Source: Jiella soli
GTDB lineage: Bacteria > Pseudomonadota > Alphaproteobacteria > Rhizobiales > Rhizobiaceae
Reading direction: 5' to 3'
Length of the DNA: 64,000 bases
Assembly: GCF_020615385.1 (NCBI RefSeq)
Contig: NZ_JAJAVB010000027.1
Span: 62,001-126,000, forward strand
Part shown: in pieces, positions 8,707-15,881 of the stretch
Numbering within the stretch: the stretch's first letter is position 1
Layout of the letters: each line of letters begins with the position of its first letter
Translations under genes and position numbers: made by a program
Notes under the pieces: model-generated
Seen by the model: the letters and a program-made list of their open reading frames with translations, nothing else
Told to the model about the DNA's origin: nothing
Database searches by the model: none

Positions 8707-8969
8707 TGGATGCGTTCGCGGCGTTTGGGCTCATCTGCTTCAAAGGCATGGATTGCCAAGATCAGGTCGCGCCATCGCCGACACATTACGTAATCGCCTC
8801 GTTCAAACGCTCGATCCGCCCTGGCGTCCACAACATCAAGTGCGCGCTCGGACCCGAGATGATCGAAGAGCGTCATCGCACGGATCCACGCTGATCGACG
8901 CAGACCATAGTCGTGGGGCTCCGAACTGCAACCGAGACCTCTTACAACTTTTACGCTATATTTCCACAC
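8703..8969 (-). CDS. Small conserved protein, antisense to the cluster
   Basis: The 88-residue ORF, converging on rlmJ with a 4-base overlap, has a pattern I recognise from small alphaproteobacterial proteins: AWIRAMTLFDHLGSERALDVVDARADRAFERGDY followed by CRRWRDLILAIHAFE. That is, two helices with an Asp/Ala-rich middle and a W(R/K)xxxxAI segment. Such proteins are common near genomic islands; their function is unknown to me. The true start may be the internal ATG at 8879. I call it coding because the residue pattern is conserved-looking, not because of length. Confidence 0.55.
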   Translation of the reverse strand: MWKYSVKVVRGLGCSSEPHDYGLRRSAWIRAMTLFDHLGSERALDVVDARADRAFERGDYVMCRRWRDLILAIHAFEADEPKRRERIH

Positions 8970-9088
8970 ATGCCCTCCAGTGCTGCAGGATCGGCACTTT
9001 TCATGTATAACGACGTACCCAGGTCGCCAACTCGACGGCTAGACGTTATCACTTTTTGATAGTGCGAACGTGCGAAAGAGGGAATCGA

Positions 9089-10990
9089 GTGTCGTTTTTC
9101 GGACTGGCGATCGACGATGCGAACCTGGAACGGCCGATCGGCGCGGTCGGACGCCTTGAGCGATCCGCCCCCTCGACGGCTAGAACAGCCCGCCTTCCCT
9201 CGAACCTCACCGCGCTTTTGGCGGCTTGCGCCGAGCAGCCGGAAAGAGTGCTGTTCCTCGACGTCGAGACGACGGGGCTGAGTCACTTTTACGACGAGAT
9301 CACTGTAATCGGCTGGTCCTACAAAGGGCGTGCCTCAACGATCGTGAAAGGCGACTGCCATCGCGCACTTGTTGAGGATGCGCGCGACGCGGTCGCAATC
9401 ATCACGTTCAACGGAATTCGCTTTGATAGTCGGTTCCTGCGCGCGGAATATCCTGACGTCGTACTGCCGCAGCACCATCTGGACCTCATGTATCTCTGCC
9501 GTAGGGCGGGTTTGAAAGGCGGGCAGAAGGCGATCGAGAAGGCATTGGGAATTGAGTTGCGGACGAAGGTCGACGGCATCGATGGACTTGCGGCCGTCAC
9601 TCTGTGGCACCGCTACGTGCGTGGAGACGTCGGGGCTCTTGAGGGCCTAGTCCGTTACAATCGTGCCGATATCGCCGCGATGGGTGCGATCCTCGATCGG
9701 GTACTTGTCTGCTTGGACGTTGCGCCGGACCTATTCGTTGGCGACGTGTGCTTCGAGAAATGGGCAGGCCCTTGTGGGTTGGAGGAACTACCGACGTTCG
9801 AGCCGAGGAAGGCTGACGATTTGCGGCAGCTCGATTTCAAGTCCCTACTTGGCAATGGTCCGGCTTCAAGCGCGCGAATCGTCGGCATCGACCTGACCGG
9901 TTCTGAGGCGCGAGGTTCGGGCTGGTGCCTACTCGACGGCGACAAATGCCAAGTCGCCACAGTCTTTACTGACCGCGACCTGATCGACAGGACGATGTCT
10001 TCCAGACCCGATCTGATCTCAATCGACTCACCGCTTTGCCTTCCATCCGGTCGGACAAGCGTCGACGATGCTGATCCGGGACGCGAGAGGTTCGGCATCA
10101 TGCGGGAGTGCGAGCGTGAGCTGAAGCGGCGCGGTGTGAACGTGTATCCCTGTCTCCTGCCGAGTATGCAGAAGCTGACTGCGCGTGGAATGTTGTTGGC
10201 AGAGGAGTTTCGGCGTCGAGGGGTTCCCGTGATCGAGAGCTATCCTGGAGCCGCACAGGACATCATGCGCATACCTCGCAAAGGTGCCGGCGTGGAGTGG
10301 CTTCGGCTCGGTCTAGAGGAGTTCGGTCTGAAGGGCGATTTCGGAGAGGCGACGCACGACGAACTCGACGCAGCGACATCTGCGCTTGTCGGCTCGTTTC
10401 ACTGGGCGGGATTGTCGGAGTCTTTGGGAACGGCGGACGAGCCCCCGCTGATCATCCCGATGCTATCCGGTGCGCCCCATCGGCTACTGATCGGCATCAG
10501 CGGTCCGATCGCCGCAGGCAAGACGACGCTTGCGCGCGAACTCGAGGCACTGGGCTTTGCCTACGCTCGCTTTAGCGAAGTGATCGACGACGAACTTAGG
10601 GCGAGAGGTCTTCCTCTGGATCGGATCGAGAGGCAGCGTCTCGGCGCCGAGATCCATCGGACGGGCCGGCAGCGCTGGCTCGCCGGACGCACCCTCGCCC
10701 GCGTTGGAGACGCCGAGCGTGTAGTCATCGACGGTCTGCGCTTCGCAGATGACCATGCTTTCTTCGGGGAAATCATGGGCGGCTCGTATTTGCATGTTTT
10801 CGTTGACGCGGACGAGGCTTTGCGTAGAGAGCGGTACGCGTTGCGATCTGACGACGACTTCAGTGTCGCCGCCAGCGCCGATGTGGAAAGTGGGATCGAG
10901 ATCCTGCGGGGCCTCGCGCATCGCAGATTGGTTAACTGCGCGACGCGCGACACCGTTGCCGCCGAGGCCCGCGACCTTGCTGCAATCTAA
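9089..10990 (+). CDS. Three-domain protein: RNase H-like exonuclease, DUF429-like domain, P-loop nucleotide kinase
   Basis: The 633-residue protein joins three domains. Residues ~52-215 are a YprB/DEDD-type exonuclease: FLDVETTGL (Asp58, Glu60), ITFNGIRFDSRF (Asp113) and YNRADI (Asp194). Residues ~263-445 resemble DUF429, a predicted RNase H-fold nuclease: IVGIDLTGSE, LISIDSPLCLP, VIESYPGA and THDELDAATSAL. Residues ~466-633 are a P-loop kinase with GPIAAGKTT, like dephospho-CoA or (deoxy)nucleotide kinases. I chose GTG at 9089 because AGAGGG lies six bases upstream; TTG at 9056 is the longer option. It is the first gene of a four-gene block; the PurZ-like gene follows 14 bases later. Confidence 0.85.
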   Translation: MSFFGLAIDDANLERPIGAVGRLERSAPSTARTARLPSNLTALLAACAEQPERVLFLDVETTGLSHFYDEITVIGWSYKGRASTIVKGDCHRALVEDARDAVAIITFNGIRFDSRFLRAEYPDVVLPQHHLDLMYLCRRAGLKGGQKAIEKALGIELRTKVDGIDGLAAVTLWHRYVRGDVGALEGLVRYNRADIAAMGAILDRVLVCLDVAPDLFVGDVCFEKWAGPCGLEELPTFEPRKADDLRQLDFKSLLGNGPASSARIVGIDLTGSEARGSGWCLLDGDKCQVATVFTDRDLIDRTMSSRPDLISIDSPLCLPSGRTSVDDADPGRERFGIMRECERELKRRGVNVYPCLLPSMQKLTARGMLLAEEFRRRGVPVIESYPGAAQDIMRIPRKGAGVEWLRLGLEEFGLKGDFGEATHDELDAATSALVGSFHWAGLSESLGTADEPPLIIPMLSGAPHRLLIGISGPIAAGKTTLARELEALGFAYARFSEVIDDELRARGLPLDRIERQRLGAEIHRTGRQRWLAGRTLARVGDAERVVIDGLRFADDHAFFGEIMGGSYLHVFVDADEALRRERYALRSDDDFSVAASADVESGIEILRGLAHRRLVNCATRDTVAAEARDLAAI

Positions 10991-11004
10991 ATCAAGGGTG
11001 CGAT

Positions 11005-12057
11005 ATGCCCGTATCGGTAGTCGTCGGAGGACAATTCGGATCGGAGGGCAAAGGCAAGGTTGCGCTTGAGATCGTTCGCCGCAACTTTGGACCGACAACC
11101 GTCGTCCGCGTAGGAGGCCCCAACTCCGGACACACCGCGTACGATAAAGCAGGACGTCGGTGGGCGTTGCGCCAGATGCCTGCCGCCTGCGTGGATCGAA
11201 ACGTGGACGTCGTGTTTCCGCCCGGATCCTATCTCGACGTCGACGTTCTGTTGGAAGAAATATCGGCTCTCGACTACCCGACCGACCGCATCATCGTCAG
11301 CCCGTGGGCACAAGTCGTCACCGACGCGCACAGGCGTTGGGAACAGGAGGCGGGCCTCGTTTCCTCGATCGGTTCCACCGGATCGGGAACCGGTGCCGCC
11401 GTCATGGCAGCAATCGCACGCGACGCGCCAACATTCCCCCTGAAGACGCTTCATGCTGAGCATCATGGTTTACTGGCTCCGTTCGTCCGCTGCGGCGACA
11501 CGGGAGAGCTACTGGCCGATCGTCTCGGCAGCGGCCAGCGGATCGTCGTCGAGGGGTCTCAAGGTTTCGGTCTGTCGCTGCTCGATGGAGGGTACTGGCC
11601 AAAGGCCACCTCGCGATCGACGACAGCCGCTGCGGCGCTAGCGGAGGCCGGACTCGCGCCGCGGTGGGTCGACGACGTCACGATGGTCCTCCGAAGCTAT
11701 CCTATCAGGGTTGCGGGGGTTTCTGGTCCATTGCCTAAGGAAACGACATGGGAGGAAGTCGCACGTAGAGCCGATCTAGCGCTCGACATTCGAGAATACA
11801 CTACAGTGACAGGCAAGCTGCGCCGAGTGGGAGAATTCGACGCATTGCTAGTTCGCCGCGCTCTAGCTGCTAACGCTCCAAATAATTTGGTGCTGAATCA
11901 CCTTGACTACGTCGGACCGGCCGGCGGGATCGGCGATCCAAATAGTGTCGTATCGCAGTTTATCCGCCGAGTGGAAGCCGCCATCGGGCGGCGGATAGAC
12001 TGGTACGGCTTCTCTGCGTTAGACATCATGGCTGGGAGGGAGCAGGCGACTTCGTGA
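11005..12057 (+). CDS. PurZ-like adenylosuccinate synthetase homologue (Asp-to-Ser in the active site)
   Basis: The 350-residue protein is a short PurA-family enzyme, the length of archaeal PurA and phage PurZ rather than bacterial PurA (~430). The N-terminal loop reads GGQFGSEGKGK: the position of the catalytic Asp (E. coli Asp13) is Ser13, as I recall for phage PurZ, which makes N6-succino-2-amino-dAMP from dGMP and aspartate. The second catalytic residue is kept (PNSGHT, His43). Other matches to the family are SIGSTGSGTGAA, EGSQGFGLSLLDGG, PIRVAGVSG and the Asp-binding EYTTVTGKLRRVGEFDA. It follows the exonuclease-kinase gene by 14 bases with AAGGG before the ATG. PurA-fold identity is firm; PurZ activity is inferred. 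Confidence 0.85.
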   Translation: MPVSVVVGGQFGSEGKGKVALEIVRRNFGPTTVVRVGGPNSGHTAYDKAGRRWALRQMPAACVDRNVDVVFPPGSYLDVDVLLEEISALDYPTDRIIVSPWAQVVTDAHRRWEQEAGLVSSIGSTGSGTGAAVMAAIARDAPTFPLKTLHAEHHGLLAPFVRCGDTGELLADRLGSGQRIVVEGSQGFGLSLLDGGYWPKATSRSTTAAAALAEAGLAPRWVDDVTMVLRSYPIRVAGVSGPLPKETTWEEVARRADLALDIREYTTVTGKLRRVGEFDALLVRRALAANAPNNLVLNHLDYVGPAGGIGDPNSVVSQFIRRVEAAIGRRIDWYGFSALDIMAGREQATS

Positions 12058-12359
12058 CATACCACCCACAGATCGACTGCCTGTCGAACATTACCAGTCA
12101 TAATGAGGTAACTACGATTGCTGATCTCTCGAACGAATGGCTGGTAACGCGGCAGATAGTGGCGTCGATTTTTCATGCACACGACAGTGCGCGGGAGCAC
12201 GGGTCGTGATTCCGCAAGCCGGTAATCTTTGGACAAAAACGAAATATTCGGGCCTGATGTCGCCACCATGGGCGGGAGCGCGTTTTCTCTCTGTCTTTCC
12301 TTCTCCACTCTACGGCCTGATCCACCTGCGACGTTCTTTCAACCACACCAGAGGGACAG
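12058..12359. other. Spacer inside the nucleotide cluster
   Basis: No credible gene is visible in these ~300 bases. They are noticeably more A/T-rich than the flanking genes and may hold a promoter for the dCTP-deaminase-like gene. A clear GAGGG ribosome binding site stands at the right end. Confidence 0.45.
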
Positions 12360-13610
12360 GTGAGACGCTTTTTTGCACGTTGGGTCCCAATGTCTGAAGA
12401 TAGCGACGCGCAGGCTGCCGCCGACAGTTCCGTTGAGCAGGAGATTGTAGGTAGACTAGACGCTGCTGGATTGGCCGAGCCTTTGTTGGGCCAGCCCGAC
12501 CCCTTTCCAAGTATTGCCCCGTCCCTTCTCTCCGCTGATCATATAGAAAACTATGTCCGAAAAACTGGGATGATAGCGCCATTCCATCTTGGTGGCGGTA
12601 GAAAGGCGCGTCTTAAAAAAGCTTCCTACGAAGGGCGCATCGGCAGCCGAGCGTATCAATACAATGAGCAAGGAAGTCTAATATCGGTCTCTATGGATGA
12701 TGGTGTCTTGGTCGTACCTGCGAATTCCATCGTCTTCGTGGAATCGGGAATCGATTTCAGACTCCCCGACTACATGGCAATCCGTTTTAACCTGCAGATC
12801 CTTCATGTCCACCGCGGCCTCCTCCTAGGAACGGGTCCGCTTGTCGATCCGGGCTTTTGGGGAAAGCTTTGCATTCCTCTGCACAACCTGACCGATGAGC
12901 CGTACACGATCCCGCTCGACGAGGGACTGATCTGGATCGAGTTCACCAAGACGACGTCAAACCCAAGGCACGGGCGAGATGCGTTGGGAGAGCCGCAGCA
13001 AAAAGCCCAGTTCTGGGACATAGAGAAGTTTATTCGGAAGGCCGCGGCTGCTCCGCGGGGACGCGCTGAGCCCGTCGCGATCAGAAGCTCAATTCCGTCT
13101 ATGGTTACTACGGCGAATGACAAGGCGGATGCCGCATCTAAGGCCAGCGAACAAGCAGCAAAAGACGCTAAGCTGGCGGCGGAAGACGCGAGACACGCAG
13201 CGGAAGACTCGGAGAAGGCAAAAAGCACTCTCCACCGGCTAGGGTTTGGCGCAGCATTAGCAGGCGTAATTGCGATATTTAGCCTATTGCTTTCTCTCGC
13301 CTCTTTATATGCATCATACTACTGGAGTATTAAAAGCGATATCGACGAAATTCAAGTAAAAGTGGACGGGGCGGGAGCGGCGCTTAGCGAACTCAAGAAT
13401 CGTGTCTCATCAATGCGGAACGACGACCGTGCGCAGTTGCTTGAGGACCAGATCCGTTACCTGCGGAATGAGTTACTCCGCCTTCGCAGAGCGGCCCCTG
13501 CCGACGTTGGAGGGGGCGACGTCATCCCAAATCCTGAGACACGGCCCGTTCCTCGCGGTGCGGACGCGGCTGCGCCCCCATCCGCGGCGGACCCGATTGA
13601 TGCAAGATAG
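12360..13610 (+). CDS. Membrane-anchored dCTP deaminase/dUTPase-fold protein
   Basis: Residues ~50-205 resemble the dCTP deaminase/dUTPase fold: YMAIRFNLQILHVHRGLLLG, then GTGPLVDPGFWGKL and IPLHNLTDEPYTIP, ending EGLIWIEFTK. The Glu that activates water in classical Dcd (in the LE-x-x-N strand) appears to be replaced in IPLHN, so deamination is doubtful; nucleotide binding or a dUTPase-like reaction remain possible. An Ala/Lys/Glu-rich helical linker (~245-285), one transmembrane helix (~289-313) and a coiled coil (~318-365) follow. GTG at 12360 is chosen for its GAGGG site; ATG at 12390 is an alternative. Its end overlaps the next gene by 11 bases. Confidence 0.8.
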   Translation: MRRFFARWVPMSEDSDAQAAADSSVEQEIVGRLDAAGLAEPLLGQPDPFPSIAPSLLSADHIENYVRKTGMIAPFHLGGGRKARLKKASYEGRIGSRAYQYNEQGSLISVSMDDGVLVVPANSIVFVESGIDFRLPDYMAIRFNLQILHVHRGLLLGTGPLVDPGFWGKLCIPLHNLTDEPYTIPLDEGLIWIEFTKTTSNPRHGRDALGEPQQKAQFWDIEKFIRKAAAAPRGRAEPVAIRSSIPSMVTTANDKADAASKASEQAAKDAKLAAEDARHAAEDSEKAKSTLHRLGFGAALAGVIAIFSLLLSLASLYASYYWSIKSDIDEIQVKVDGAGAALSELKNRVSSMRNDDRAQLLEDQIRYLRNELLRLRRAAPADVGGGDVIPNPETRPVPRGADAAAPPSAADPIDAR

Positions 13611-14325
13611 ATACGTAGGAGACATTGGCGACTACGCGAAGCTCTCACTAGTGCGTCGTCTGGCGGCAGGCCGGAGGCTAGGGGTGGCTTGGTATCTGCA
13701 CCCGGACGAAGGCCACAACCAGGACGGACGCCACGTTAGCTATCTGCGGGACGTTGATCGCTGGCGTGGACCTGATCCCGAAGTTTTCGACTACATAACA
13801 AGCATCGCTGACGGCCCCAGGCTGGTCAGTGCATTGCAGGATGCGTTCGAGGAGGGGACACTTTTCGCCTCTGAGACTGTTCCGGCGCGGAACCTGCCTA
13901 GACGTCTGCGATGCGCGGAACGGGCGTTGTGGTTTGAGCGGACGCGGACGGCACTGACGGACGCCGAGATCATATTTGCAGACCCGGACAACGGGCTGGT
14001 CTCCGACGATCCCGCCCGACGTCTCGAACCCAACTTCGCAAAGCGAATGCCGATCTCCGAAGTCCTGGCTCTCGCGAACGGACGTCCAACGATTGTCTAC
14101 CACCACAACAGTCGCTTCAAGGGCGGCCACGAGGCCGAGATCGATTTCTGGATGAGGCGCTTGGGCCGCCCGAGCATTGCGGTCCGCTGCAACGCGTATA
14201 GCTGCCGCACCTTTCTCGTTATCAATCCCGACGCGAAGATCAGCGATAGGGTCGTGGGCTTTTGTCGAGACTGGCGCGACCATAAAGTCTCTCTCCACGC
14301 GAACGCGGCTGCCCGGAGCCCATGA
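13600..14325 (+). CDS. Conserved protein of unknown function (MQDRYVGDIGDYAK family)
   Basis: The 241-residue protein begins MQDRYVGDIGDYAKLSLVRR and continues GVAWYLHPDEGHNQDGRHVSYL. I recognise this beginning from a family scattered over bacterial genomes, often in variable regions, but know no function for it. An acidic FADPDNGL motif in the middle and IVYHHNSR further on look like conserved polar sites and could be catalytic or metal-binding; that is inference. The gene overlaps the dCTP-deaminase-like gene by 11 bases, so the two are very likely co-expressed. No signal peptide or membrane segment is seen. Confidence 0.75.
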   Translation: MQDRYVGDIGDYAKLSLVRRLAAGRRLGVAWYLHPDEGHNQDGRHVSYLRDVDRWRGPDPEVFDYITSIADGPRLVSALQDAFEEGTLFASETVPARNLPRRLRCAERALWFERTRTALTDAEIIFADPDNGLVSDDPARRLEPNFAKRMPISEVLALANGRPTIVYHHNSRFKGGHEAEIDFWMRRLGRPSIAVRCNAYSCRTFLVINPDAKISDRVVGFCRDWRDHKVSLHANAAARSP

Positions 14326-14585
14326 GGGCAACCACGCGACAGCCTTGATGCAAAAATCGAGTCGGAAGCGTACTGCGAGTCCTTTCTCCCGATGGAGCAA
14401 AAGGCTGACATTCTGCTTACGGCCTGATGCTCATCTGTGGCAACGGTTCTTATGACTGGAAAGCCGTCGTTCGCAAGGTCGCAATTCAATGGCAGCCAAG
14501 CGGGCGAAAGAGCCGTTCGGATTTGCAACAAGAGGTTCTCTTTGTGCGGCTCGCTACACGAAAAATCAGCCCTGGCTGGAATCCA

Positions 14586-15362
14586 TCAGATTGACTGCAG
14601 ATAACGGTTCAACTTGTTTCGTGCCCAAGCGGCGGAAACAAGCATTACACTGGCGACCAGGATCAAGCCATAGGAAAAGTATCGTCCCAGATCCGTCACG
14701 TTTGAACCCGTAAAATCAAAATACATTATCAGTCCGCCAAATCCAAAGCAGAGAATGATCGTGAACAGGTAGGAGGCCGTCGAAATAATTTTCAATTGTC
14801 GGTCAAGTGGACCTTGTTCAACGCGGCTTCGTGGATGCATGGCCTTTCGAACCTTCATCACTTGGTGTGCCAAGGGCATCAGCAAGAAAAAAGATAATAT
14901 CAGCAGGACAAAGCTTCCTATTTCACCAACAGGTAGAATATCTAGCAATCGTGCTGAAAGCGAGAGGGTTATACTCGCAAAAATGAAATCCAAGAGAATC
15001 AGCAACGGTCCCAAAAATCTCGGATCCGCCAACACTTGAACATTCGAATTCGGAGATTCTCGGATCTGAATTCGAATACCATCTTCTGTATCAGAGTTGA
15101 TAGGGGATGGTGCGCCGATACCGTCCATCAGTTGGCGCGACTCAAGCTCCAATTTTTTAATTTCAACCGAAGTCTTCCGATAAGTCAGGTACACCATCGG
15201 CAGACCTAGCAACGCTGCAATCCCTGAAATGATAGCAACGCCGATCTTGACTAGCAGCTCGAAGTTTTCGACTGCGGATTTCTCACCTTCTGAAGTGCCT
15301 TGCGCGAATACGCAAGTTGCAGTGAAGATGAGTACAACGGTCAGAATTAGTCGGTTTCGCAT
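14586..15362 (-). CDS. Multi-spanning membrane protein of unknown function
   Basis: The 258-residue product starts with a signal-like or first membrane helix (ILTVVLIFTATCVFAQG) and has about five further hydrophobic segments, near residues 38-60, 118-140, 146-166, 193-215 and 226-245. A polar stretch at 75-115 lies between the first and second. Base composition is clearly lower in GC than the chromosome, a sign of foreign origin. It is transcribed against the nucleotide cluster and stands alone. I do not recognise a family; a role in a defence island is only guilt by location. Confidence 0.6.
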   Translation of the reverse strand: MRNRLILTVVLIFTATCVFAQGTSEGEKSAVENFELLVKIGVAIISGIAALLGLPMVYLTYRKTSVEIKKLELESRQLMDGIGAPSPINSDTEDGIRIQIRESPNSNVQVLADPRFLGPLLILLDFIFASITLSLSARLLDILPVGEIGSFVLLILSFFLLMPLAHQVMKVRKAMHPRSRVEQGPLDRQLKIISTASYLFTIILCFGFGGLIMYFDFTGSNVTDLGRYFSYGLILVASVMLVSAAWARNKLNRYLQSI

Positions 15363-15881
15363 GGTTCCCGCTAGCCAGGTAATACTTGGGTATCATCCCA
15401 CCTTAGGGCGCAATCACAAAGGAAGTTAACCCGATTTTCTCTCCCGCGGAAGATGCGTTGAGCCGACGGCATTACCGCAACCATGAGCTGCGGGTCGTCA
15501 TTGCCGACTTATATGTCGGCTTTCGATACAACGACGCCGTTCGACCGTACTGGAGCTAGAGCGCCGTGCGTCCGAATGGACGCACAAAGGGACGCTCTAA
15601 CTCTTTGAATCTCCGCATCATGCTTTCCGAAAATCGAATCCGATTTCCGGGCCGATGCTGTCACGTAATTTTGGTCTCGAAGCGGACATTTGCTGCGAGC
15701 CCCATGAACGACCGCAATGGTCGGAACCCGAATGGCAACTTTCCGCGTGTTACGTCCCAAAGCTGCCAGTCTCCTGGAGACTCAGAGTCAACAATTCCCT
15801 TGTGGCTTGGCCAGCGGCTGACGGACGAGTTCAAATCCGACAGGTCTAGAGGCAAATCGGGCTATTCGTCTCAGTACCCAG
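15363..15881. other. Intergenic region before the restriction-modification operon's 3' end
   Basis: No convincing gene is present. The region carries the palindromic element at 15557-15646 and a small palindrome near 15772 (GTCTCCTGGAGAC). Short plus-strand ORFs read through the palindromes and look spurious. Confidence 0.5.
15557..15646. repeat. Rhizobial-style palindromic intergenic element
   Basis: Outer arms TAGAGCG / CGCTCTA (15557-15563, 15593-15599) enclose a perfect hairpin GTGCGTCC-GAAT-GGACGCAC (15566-15585). A second palindrome AAATCG-AATC-CGATTT follows at 15631-15646. From memory, closely similar hairpin pairs occur many times between genes in rhizobial genomes. Function is unknown; it may simply be a dispersed repeat. 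Confidence 0.6.

Noticed and set aside
9089-14325. Complete phage-style Z-genome (2-aminoadenine) pathway
   Set aside because: Only a PurZ-like gene is present. I see no HD-type DatZ, MazG-type MazZ or DpoZ polymerase in the window, so genome-wide 2-aminoadenine substitution is not supported.
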